Shown piece by piece: positions 1-10,700 of a DNA stretch of 32,844 nt. The notes under the pieces were generated by a model. That model did not search any database. It saw only the letters and a list, made by a program, of their open reading frames with translations, and was not told the DNA's origin. The translations under genes and the position numbers were made by a program. Origin of the DNA: a virus. Position 1 is the stretch's first letter. The number at the start of each line of letters is the position of its first letter. The stretch lies in IMG/VR virus record IMGVR_UViG_3300001351_000005, positions 56,414 through 89,257 of that record; one strand, 5' to 3'.

Positions 1-3000
1 AGTCTTCAAACTATCTTTTACAGCAAGAGCTATTAAAGGAGAAAGAGATGTTAATCCATCTAATGTATCTATTTTATAACCATCATATTTTTTAAATACA
101 TCAGGTGAAGAAGTAACTTTAGGTAAAAGATCAGTTGAGCCAACTATTGGTAAGTCACCTTTTCTATTTTGATCAGCTACAAATTTTGTAACACCTCTTG
201 TAAAGTTTCCACCAGCACTGTGTGTATCACCAAAATTAGATTCATTACCATAAATACCAAAAGCAATTCTAGCAATATCATTATATACATCACTAGGTAT
301 ACCTGCCTCTACCATTATTTTCTTTTTGTTATTTACTAAAGAATTTATAAATGGTTTAGTTGAGTTTTCTTGTTCTTCTTTATCTGAGGAGTCTGAAGTA
401 AAAAAATTACCAATGGACTTTAGAGTACCCGTTTCATTATATACTTCCTCTTCAAAAGATTGTTGATCAAACACTGGACGTATAGGTTGGTAGTTTAATG
501 TATTTACTGAATAATTAGATCCTTGTTGAGTTTGCTCTTTACCTTTAGAATCTATATAATTAGAAGTATATTTTTCTCTATTATCCTCTGACATTTTTAA
601 TACAGCTTGTCCATCAACCCATTGAAAATTATTACCATCATCTTCTGGTAATACATATACCGCTGTACCTGCAGGCATTCCTAGATCATACAATGCTTGT
701 AAATCAGTACATTGACCATTTATACAACCATTACTTGCTCTATTGTTTTCAACATTTCCATCATCAAATAAACCTTTTCTACCAGAAGTAGGGCCATGAA
801 TAGCAGTAGCTACATCTATGTCAGTACCATCTGTAAATAAATTAAATGAAGGAACTCCCTTACCACCATATTTATCTGGTGAGTCAGCATAACTTTCTTT
901 TATATAATACTTACCTGCACCAGTGTTTTTGTTTCCAGCACTCCAGTTAGGAATCCATTTACCATTTCTTTTATCTTCATCTGTTATCTTACCATCTTGG
1001 TTAAAATCCCACATCTTTGTTACAGTCAAAGCATCACCTTTATTAGCACCTGTAAGAACTTCAAAGTCTAATATTGACTTTCCACCTCTCCAAACTTCTA
1101 ATCTCTTTGTTTTTTTATTTACTATAACATAATGACCATTAGGATCATTAACCATTTGAGCTTTCTTTATTATATCCTCATCAGCTGAATCATTAATATT
1201 CTTTCTGTCTTCATCTAATAAATCAACGTCCTGCCATGTTTCTTCAATTTCTTCTACTTCCTCATAATTAGATTGAGGTATAACAATATCTTGACCAGCA
1301 AAAATTTCATTAATGTTTTTAATTGAACTATTAGCTTCTACAATTTTTCTAAGAGGAACACCAAATCTTGTTGCTATCCTACCTAATGTATCTCCTGACT
1401 TAATATCATAATTAAGAAATTTAGTTTTAGACTTAGGTAATTTTAATTCTTGATTGATATCTATTTGACTAGGGTTATCAATATTATTTAACTTTGCAAT
1501 TTCATCTACAGAAGTACCAAATTGTTCTGCTATTCTTGTCAGGTTATCTCCTGACTTAATTGTATAAGTTGTCAGATTATCATCTTCTTGTTTAGGCTTT
1601 TCCTCAGCTTGTCTAAAAGGACCCATATAAGGAGTAACTGGTTCCTGTACATAATTATCTTGTTGCCACATTTCAGGAAGATAAAAACTTTGTTCTTCTT
1701 CTGCTTCTTCTTGTCTAATGGGACCTGCATATTGTTTTACCGGAAGACTATCTTGGTCATTTATATCTTTATAATTATATAACTGCTTATAATAGTCATA
1801 AGCTTCATCAGTAGTTGTCTTTAAAAAGTTCTCCTGTACATTAGGTCTGCCTTCTGTATTTTTATCATACAGAATCATATCAATGTAATCTTGAGTTTCC
1901 TGTGGAAGTCTAGATACCCATTTTACATCATTGTATATATCTTCACCCTCTTCTTTTAATTCATTTAATAAGTCTAATGTATTGCCTCTGCCCCAGTTAT
2001 ATGCAGCTAAAGTTTTAATTAATCTTACATCATCATCTTGATTTTCTTTATTAATAAATGAAGAGTTGTATAATTCATTCATTGACCACTCTTGAACTTT
2101 ATAATTTTGTTCAGGGTCATAAGGATCTATTTCATCTACCTTATTTGCTTTTTTATAATCTGTTATAAGGCTATCTCCTATTTGACCAAGACCCATATAT
2201 CCTTTATTGCTTTTGGCTTTTGGATCTAGATTAGATTCAACAAAAGCTTGCTTGTATAAAAGATTTGAGTCTACCTTATTTTTTGTTTTTTCTTTTTTAT
2301 CAGAATCTTTAGGTATGTAAATCCTATCATAAAATTCATATGGCTTTATACCTGCATTTGCTATGCTGTTAAAATCATATTTATCATACATAGAAAGATA
2401 CTTCTGATCTCTTTCTTTATCATAACCAACCTGTACCTGAAAGTTTTGAAGTGGATCTGTATCCATAAACTTACTACCGCTTTGTCCAGTTGCCTCAAAA
2501 TAAGCTTCTTTCATATATGGTAATAAACCATCTACTGTTTGTTTCTCACCAATAGCCATGTCTTGGAAATCCAATAAGAAACCTTCTTTATCAAATATCT
2601 CATCAGATATTTTATAGTACTGAACATCACTATCTTTAGCCGTAGTTGGTTTGTATTCTGTTTGCTGTTTTATATACTTATCCTTAGTTGGAATTTTTAA
2701 TGCACGTGCCCATGCCTCTTCAGAAAAATCAAGATCCCCGTCTTTATCAAGTGAAGGAGATTCAGGATCTGTTAAACCTAATGCATCACCTATTAATCCA
2801 AATCCTTCATTAACAATACTTCCAAACCCCGGATAAGAAACAGGTCTTACTTGTTCAAACATTTTTAATCTAGTTTCTATATCAAGATCTGGACTCATTA
2901 AATCCTTAGTTTGTTTACCTAGCCATGTAGAAAATTCATCTGCCTTTTCAGCTGCTCCTTCTAAAACAGGAATGACTGCCTCATCTAATGTATTATTACC

Positions 3001-4734
3001 TCTATTACCTGTTTGTGCTTTTGGAATTGCACCGCCTTTTTGTGCATACCTTGATTTAGAATCTTTAGATGCATCTGATACAGTATTAAGCATATCAAAT
3101 ATTTCATCATCACTATATATATCTTGCAACTGTAATAAAGGATTATAACCACTATCTTCTCCTCTATCTAAATCTTTCACTCTAGATTTTAATTCTTGAT
3201 ATTTTTCTGGAGTTAACTTTTCCGTAAAAGGATCATATATACCTAAATCTTGTGCTGCTGATCTAATTGTATTTAATCTAGTTCTAGCTTCTGTTGGTTC
3301 AGACACATAATCAGCCCAACTATCTTTAGAAATACCTATAGATCCTTCTTGTATAGTCCCATCCCTGTTAAACTTTACTATAGGATTACCTTTATCATCA
3401 TATTTCTCATAGTATGCTTCATCATAATTATTTATTATAGGAACTCCATTATCATCATAACCCTCTATATTAAGTCTTTCATCATTAAATCTTTTAACAG
3501 TTTTTTCAGGTATAAGCCTATCTGTACCCAGATTTTTTGTAATCTGCATACCTCTTCTTTGTAAATCATTTAATGGTTGGTCAGTTAAAAAATTATATCC
3601 TGCATTTGCTAAACTAACAAAAGGTGATGTCATTGAACCAGTAAAATTTGCTAAAGCTGCTTTATCCTTTAAAGATAAATTTACCATATATTTAGCCCGT
3701 GTGTCGGGCCCTACTCTATCACTACTATGACCTATTTCATGTTCAGCAGTATTTACATGAACATGATCTTGATCCAAACCAGCTTGTGCTGGTTCATAAA
3801 ATTTAATCTTTCCATTATTATTATATGATACTGCAGCTGTTCCCTCATTTCCTTCTTTTACACCATCTTCAAGCTCAAGATTTATATTTTCTAAATTAGA
3901 TTTTCTACCAAAAGTTATAAAGTCAGCGTCATCATTTGGGCCAACTTCATTTGCTAAGATTTCCTTATACATTGGTGAATCTAACCACTGACTTTGAAAT
4001 GAATTTTTAACAACATCATCATCAATTTTTACTCCTATGTCCTCACCTGCATTTTGAGCTTTTGGTAATGCACTACCACCACACTTGTGACATGTAGAGA
4101 CATCAGCTCCACCATCTGCAGCTTTCCATTTCCAACCACAACTATTGCATTCCATGGTTTTATCTAATAAACCACCACCAAGTTTCATTTTAGGTTTCCA
4201 AGAACCTTTACCAAACTTTAATGCACGTTCTTTATCTTTTCCAAAGTCTATAATCTCACCTCTTCTTTTAGCTTCTTCATATACAGGCTTCCAGTCTATT
4301 TTTGCTTGTTCAGACATGTCAACCCAAGTACCATCTTCATCTTGAAATAATGTAGGAAAAGAAAACCAATTTTTACCATCTAAAGTTTCAGTTGCCATAA
4401 GATGTGTGGACACAGAACCATCCTCATTGTCCCTAACACCATTTCTTTTTGGAACTTCATAACCTGTCTGTGCCATAGGTACTTCTAACACACTATCTCC
4501 TGGAAACTGATAGTTATTACCAGGCATCATTATCTGACTATTACCTAGATTATCTGTTCCCATAACAGGAAAATCTACATCCTCCATTGTTATTGAACCT
4601 GACTCAATGATATTAACCGGATTGGTTTTATCAGAGCTAGTACGTTTATAACCATCTACAGATATATATTGTGTTATATCTTGAAGATATTCATTTGGTC
4701 CTCCCGGTAGTCCTATGCTTTTTTTACGTGCCAT
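1..4734 (-). CDS. giant multidomain peptidoglycan-processing virion protein (partial, continues past the left edge)
   Basis: The minus-strand frame starts with ATG at 4734 and stays open for 1578 codons to base 1, so the C-terminus is missing. Read by hand, it shows a Lys-rich start; a Cys4 zinc ribbon (C196-x2-C199, C215-x2-C218); an HEIGH motif (332-336) typical of zinc metallopeptidases; an EF-hand-like loop (661-672); a transglycosylase/lysozyme-like SLT domain (about 825-955, candidate catalytic Glu833 in VESN, then GLGQIG and AAYNWGRG); two LysM domains (1056-1100, 1108-1152); an L,D-transpeptidase/YkuD domain (about 1195-1360, His1313 and Cys1337 in SNGCIN) with an EF-hand-like loop at 1243-1254; and a second lysozyme-like segment from about 1485 (Glu1498 in GNESNFG). 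The start overlaps the muzzle-like gene's stop by one base (TAATG), so translation is probably coupled. Domain calls are by motif; placement in the virion and a role in wall penetration are inferred. A secreted lysin is less likely because I see no signal peptide. Confidence 0.92.
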   Translation of the reverse strand, partial: MARKKSIGLPGGPNEYLQDITQYISVDGYKRTSSDKTNPVNIIESGSITMEDVDFPVMGTDNLGNSQIMMPGNNYQFPGDSVLEVPMAQTGYEVPKRNGVRDNEDGSVSTHLMATETLDGKNWFSFPTLFQDEDGTWVDMSEQAKIDWKPVYEEAKRRGEIIDFGKDKERALKFGKGSWKPKMKLGGGLLDKTMECNSCGWKWKAADGGADVSTCHKCGGSALPKAQNAGEDIGVKIDDDVVKNSFQSQWLDSPMYKEILANEVGPNDDADFITFGRKSNLENINLELEDGVKEGNEGTAAVSYNNNGKIKFYEPAQAGLDQDHVHVNTAEHEIGHSSDRVGPDTRAKYMVNLSLKDKAALANFTGSMTSPFVSLANAGYNFLTDQPLNDLQRRGMQITKNLGTDRLIPEKTVKRFNDERLNIEGYDDNGVPIINNYDEAYYEKYDDKGNPIVKFNRDGTIQEGSIGISKDSWADYVSEPTEARTRLNTIRSAAQDLGIYDPFTEKLTPEKYQELKSRVKDLDRGEDSGYNPLLQLQDIYSDDEIFDMLNTVSDASKDSKSRYAQKGGAIPKAQTGNRGNNTLDEAVIPVLEGAAEKADEFSTWLGKQTKDLMSPDLDIETRLKMFEQVRPVSYPGFGSIVNEGFGLIGDALGLTDPESPSLDKDGDLDFSEEAWARALKIPTKDKYIKQQTEYKPTTAKDSDVQYYKISDEIFDKEGFLLDFQDMAIGEKQTVDGLLPYMKEAYFEATGQSGSKFMDTDPLQNFQVQVGYDKERDQKYLSMYDKYDFNSIANAGIKPYEFYDRIYIPKDSDKKEKTKNKVDSNLLYKQAFVESNLDPKAKSNKGYMGLGQIGDSLITDYKKANKVDEIDPYDPEQNYKVQEWSMNELYNSSFINKENQDDDVRLIKTLAAYNWGRGNTLDLLNELKEEGEDIYNDVKWVSRLPQETQDYIDMILYDKNTEGRPNVQENFLKTTTDEAYDYYKQLYNYKDINDQDSLPVKQYAGPIRQEEAEEEQSFYLPEMWQQDNYVQEPVTPYMGPFRQAEEKPKQEDDNLTTYTIKSGDNLTRIAEQFGTSVDEIAKLNNIDNPSQIDINQELKLPKSKTKFLNYDIKSGDTLGRIATRFGVPLRKIVEANSSIKNINEIFAGQDIVIPQSNYEEVEEIEETWQDVDLLDEDRKNINDSADEDIIKKAQMVNDPNGHYVIVNKKTKRLEVWRGGKSILDFEVLTGANKGDALTVTKMWDFNQDGKITDEDKRNGKWIPNWSAGNKNTGAGKYYIKESYADSPDKYGGKGVPSFNLFTDGTDIDVATAIHGPTSGRKGLFDDGNVENNRASNGCINGQCTDLQALYDLGMPAGTAVYVLPEDDGNNFQWVDGQAVLKMSEDNREKYTSNYIDSKGKEQTQQGSNYSVNTLNYQPIRPVFDQQSFEEEVYNETGTLKSIGNFFTSDSSDKEEQENSTKPFINSLVNNKKKIMVEAGIPSDVYNDIARIAFGIYGNESNFGDTHSAGGNFTRGVTKFVADQNRKGDLPIVGSTDLLPKVTSSPDVFKKYDGYKIDTLDGLTSLSPLIALAVKDSLKT

Positions 4735-7700
4735 TATCTTTGTGATAGTAAAAGTTTAGTATTATTTAATCTCAATAACATCTTTCTGTTTCCAGATACA
4801 TTTCTACGTAAAATAACATTATTAGAATAATGTCTAAACTTCTTACGTTGAGTAGCACTCTTTGCATAATTAATGTTAATGTAATTTAATGGTCTTACAT
4901 AACCATTACATGATGTATCAAATATAGGCTGCTCTGCATTTGTGAATTCTCCTCTGTCATTAGTTACATCCCAAAATTGATTAAATCTAAATTTGTGTTC
5001 TACTTTAGAAACTAGTATTTGTATACCATTAAATTGTAAAGTTGGAAAGTCTAAGTTTGTCCAAGGACTATTAACTGGTTGTGGATTTAATAATAGTAAA
5101 CCTGATGTTTGATCATTATTATAAATAATAGAAGCATCAAAGTTAAAATCTAAATCTTCCCATTTATCTCCACCACACATATTATATTGTGGGTCTCCTT
5201 TATATACATAAGTTTCTAATTGATATTCAAAACTTCTTACTGTATTAACAGATTGACCTGTATTAGATATTAAATCTATTTCCCAAGGATAGTCTTCACC
5301 ATAATAATTTACAAATGAATCACATCTTACATTGTGTCTCCAAAATCCTCCTACATTATAATTAGGTGTTACAGAATCAAAATAGAAATAATTACATATT
5401 AATGGTGTTGGATCTATCCAAGTTGGATCTCCAATAATAAATATACCAGGAGCTGTATCTGGACATGTTCCTGATTGAGTTGTTGTTGATCCTGGAACTG
5501 TTGATGTTGGACATTCACAAGTTACCTTTCTACATATTGGAGGAGTTACGTCATCACATGCACCAGATGTTGCAGTATAAGTAGAAGTAACCGGATCTAA
5601 AAATACTTTAGTATATCCTGCTGGACAATCACAAGTAAAATCAGTACCACATACAGCTCCTGCAATTGCTGTTGCTACACTTTGAAAAGTTGTTGGGTCA
5701 GATGCATTAATACCAAATTGAAATGGATCAACATTTACTGGCCCATTTGACATAGATATATCATTCAATACACCCGGAGTTGGTGGTATTGAAGAAGTTG
5801 CACCACAATACATTGCATAAACAAATTGATATGCTGGAGCAGTACCTGCACCAACAGATGTAAAAGTTTGACCAACATTATTACCTGGTGCACTAGTTGT
5901 ATCTGTAATAAGAATCTGTATAGCTCTATAATTAGGTTGTGATGTTCTATCACCTAATGTTGAATTAGCTGGATTAGTTAGTATGCCATTACCAGTCTGT
6001 AATCCTAAAAGTACATTAGTTGAGCCACCAGTCCAGTTTGCATTATACCAAGCAGTAGCTTGCGCTTCTGTTATTGTATGACTCATTGTTACACCTCCCG
6101 GCATAGTATAAACACGTGCTGCACCATCCCATACATCAAATCCAATTTGCATTTGACTGTTGGACATAAATGTTTGTATTTGTGGATCATTTAAAAATGC
6201 AGTCAACCAAGTTTGTTGAGCCGCTCTTCTACCAAACTGATTAGTACTACCAGATACATCCATTGATATTACTACATCAACTAAACAATTTACAGGACCA
6301 CCTCCTATTGTAGCTGCAATGTTTTCTATAGTTACTTCAGCAGGTATTGATTCATTAATCCCTATCTCACATAATCCAGTAGTAGAATTAAAATTATATC
6401 CCGGAGGACATTGTGGTATTGTAGTAGTTACTGTCTTAGTTGTAAAGAAATGATTTATACTAGGTAAAGCTAACTCAGGATGCCAGTCATGAAAAGATAT
6501 CCATGCTTTAGACTTTGGATCATAAGACACTGTCCATGAGCAATCATCAAAATATACTGGATCACCAATATCAATACTTACTGGTACTCTTGCCTCTCCT
6601 CTTATTTCTACAGGTTTAAACGGTCTATCAACAAATGTTGCTTGACCTATGTAGTCAGGCTTCAATTGATAATCTTTTTTCATAAAGTAGACTATATCAT
6701 CTACTGAATCATACATTACTTGACATCCTACTCCTGCTACAGGATTATCTGTCCATTGTGTATTTTCTGAACTTGGAAATTGTTTTATAAATCTAGAAGG
6801 TAAGTATTTGTTAAACCACCATTTCATTCCATTATTAGATATAGGGTCCATACCTTTACCAGCATATTGAAATATTTTACCTTGTTGTTGAGATATAAAA
6901 AATAATCCTAATGGTGTATTAATAACACCTCTTAAACTTTCACATGATCCATACTCATTTGACAAATCTGCATTTGCAACATTTTGGAACGGTTGACTAA
7001 ATAAACCTCCGTCACCTATAGTAAGCTTTGTGTCTAGTTGAGTCTTTAATGTATCAAGACCTTGAAACATTTGAGGAGATAAATAAGGGAAGAATATTAA
7101 TGCTCCATTCTTATTTATAGGTTTAATAACACTTACTTCATTTTTAAAATCTTTATAGTTATTATTTAAAAACACTCTCCAGTAATCTCTTTTTGATTCT
7201 TCCTGTGCTTGTAATGAATAAATTAATCTTTTTGGATAACTAACAAAACATGTCTCAGAAACATATGGGTCATAATCCCTAGGTTGCACCTGACCAAATG
7301 AAGTCATTTGAGTTGGAAACTTTGATCCAGACAATGAATCATCATACTTATAAAAGTTATCTGCTTTAATATTATCAGCATGAAATAGTACACCTAAGTC
7401 ATTATACTCATAAGCGTCATAGAATCTTTTATCTGGTGAATCTTCCCAATCTCTATATGCTAAATTAACTTCTGACTCTACAAAGAATTCATTAATCCCA
7501 TTTATATGAGTATACATATATGCCCTTTTCATTTGAAAAGCAGGATTTAAATTTCCACCTCCACCTGAACCTCCAAACAGACTTCCAAAAAGATTTGTGC
7601 TTTGACAGTTTCCAGATCCTCTATCTAAATAAAATTGATTTGTTGGTAAAGCATCTTCCCATGACCCTGAAGCTAAACCTAATGTTGCAACTTCACGTGC

Positions 7701-10700
7701 CATATTACTTATGTCAAACTTAGTTGAGTTTAACCAAAATCTTGGATAAGGTATGTTTACATATAAACTATAATCAAATGCATGACCGTTGGGTTGCCCT
7801 TTTAAGAAGTTTGTAAAAATAGGCATTATACATTTTTCAGTATATCTATTAATTGACACATCTCCACTAAAGATTGGTTTAGATGTATATAAAGCTTCAG
7901 GTGGTAAGTTATTATCTAATAACTCAACACAACCTCTCATTTGTATTTGCTTTATACCATCTAATTGACCATACTGATTATCAAAGTTAAACTTTAAAGC
8001 ACCGTATAATGCAGATATACTTGTTTGTCTTTCTGCTTTACTAAAGTCTTTAATTAAAGAATTTTGAAAATCATTAACGCTACCATCAGTTCTTACATAA
8101 CCACCAAGTGCAAAACGTGAATAATCAACTGTAGTAGGTATAGCTAATTCTTTTTCTGTTGAAACAGCTACAGTAGATGGTCTAAATAAATTATTAATTT
8201 TATATTTAATACCATCAAAAGTTTGAAATGATGATCCTATATAATTAGAATCATTATTTTTTGTTCTAAATATATCGTTCTGATTAATTTTTGCAAAATT
8301 ATTAAAGAATCCAGTAGAGTTATATTTTAAAACAAAGTCATAAAAACTAACCATGTTATAAAATAAATCAATGATTTCATCACCACCTATTGCAATATTC
8401 TTTTGTGCCATTGATACACCAATGATTCCTCTTAGAAGACTTGGCATTGCTGCTTCAGGTTTATCATAAACTGTTCCTTCTTCAATACCACCACCTTGAG
8501 TACCAGGGACTGCAGTTTTTACGAAGTTAGTTGCACCCTGAATATTTAATTGTGTTGATGAAACAATTCCACCTGCATATATATCTGCAAAATCTACAAG
8601 GTCATCTAATAGTGTATCTAATAAAATATCCCATATTGCATTACCTATTGCTAAAGCACCTATTGATGCTGGGGCAGCAGTAAATCCACCTGTTACAGTA
8701 CCACCATTAGTAAAACCTCCAACAAACCATGGTGCATATACTGGATTCAAACCTTGAACCGGTAATGCTTTCTTGTTTGTAGTACCCTGAACAGCATTAA
8801 GAGCATATCCAATTCCTATTACTACTGCAAGAGATGCAGCAGCAGGTCTTAGTAATTTAAATTGTGGGTGATCTTCTGAAGGAGTAAACCTGCCTGCAGA
8901 CTTGCCATGAATGTTACCATATATTTTAGTTTCATATGCATTTAAAAATGGTTTAGCAAACATTAAATCTGGAGCATGAAAAGAAAACACATCCTTTGTA
9001 AATCCCTTTAAAGGTTCATAATGATTTATACTTCCTGTAAAATCTCCTTGATCACAAAAATTCTCTGTGGTTTTATTTCTAGTACCATCTTGAAAAAATA
9101 CATCATGCTGCAAAGAGTTATAAGGATAGTTAGGATACAACCCTTGTGAATTTCCTAGTATATTTTCAGAATCTGGTATATCATATTTACGCATGTTTTT
9201 AAACATACCTTTTGCCAAAATAGATCTTGCTCCTTGTCTAGACCCTCTTAGTATTTCATAACCTACAACATTTTCAATATAAGATCCGTCATTATATTTA
9301 GGTCTACCAATATTAGTAAATTCAACACCTACTAAATTTATATTATCACCATCAGTAGTACTAATATGTAATGGAGAGTTTGCACCCCCTATTGACTCAT
9401 CAGGCATCTTGTGATGTCTTATAGGTTTACCACATAGATTACCCCAAATATCTGGTCTGTTAGATGGATAAAGTTCTGTTGATTCCCAATAGCCCATTTT
9501 ACCTCTTGCAATAACTAAACTATTATCTTCTTGAGGTTCGTTAAGATTTAAATTTGTTGCAGTTGCAGTATTATATACTTTAAATAAAGGTTCTCCATCA
9601 GTATTTAATACATTATCTCCAAATACAATTTCATTCTCCATAGTACCATTATAGTTTTCTGGAGCCCTTCCGGGTATATGATATGAAGAAGATCTTTCAC
9701 CTGTATTATATATCCATCTAATAAAAAATGCATATTGCTCATCACGCATGAAACCTAACTTGTTTCCACCTAATGTGTAATACTTACTAGACAAAGAATT
9801 TATAACCCAATTTGTTTGGATTTGATTTGCAATAGGTTGATAATTAAAATCAAATTGTTCAGTTGGTCCTTGTCTTATTAACCAATCATTTACAACAAAC
9901 ATAGACTCTGACTTTTCATAAGCCGGACTTCTAAGAGGTATTAATTTTAAATCTATAGCAGGTAATGCTGGATCTATAAAATCAATATTAATGTCTGATT
10001 GTTCTGTGCTATATAAACCAATTCTCTTTGCTAGAGTTTGGCCTTGGTTTCTCATTAATAGTACTAATTCATAATAATAATAATCTTGATCTAAATTAGA
10101 AACTTTTATATTTAAAGAACTATCTGAACCTTGGTGACTAAATAAAGATTGTAAATTAGATATACCAATATAGTCTGTAACTTTTTGTTCATTCTCTACA
10201 TATGCAATAAATGCTTGATACGTTCCATTACGTAACATACCACCGTCTGTTGCTTTATCTAATTCTATACAAGGTGTATCTACTAGTGGAGCTAATCTTA
10301 TTTCTTGACAATCTAATTTTTTAGGTTCTATGATTTCATATCTAACACACGGGTCTCCATCAATATCCGGACCTGTAATTTGAACTTTTTTCCAGGGTAT
10401 ATCATCTATATTTAAAGCTCTTGATGGATTGTTTGCATCATCCCAATATACTTCCCAAGTACAATCAAAATTTTCTTTTGCTGCACCTGTAATTAAATGT
10501 TTTTTAGTAAAATTTAAACACGGGTCATTAACTAATGTAGTGTACTTACATTCACTATCATCAAACCTTCCTATTTCAGAACTTACATTATCAGTTGAAA
10601 AAACTATCCACTCATCACCATATCTATGTATAGCACCTATAACTGTATATGGAATAACACCACATGATAAGTTTGATGGCTCATTGCCAATCATTCCTAT

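Noticed and set aside
923-4345. Short plus-strand frames across 1-4.4 kb, suggesting a gene-poor region
   Set aside because: The minus strand is one open frame of 1578 codons with recognisable domains; the plus-strand frames are its shadows.
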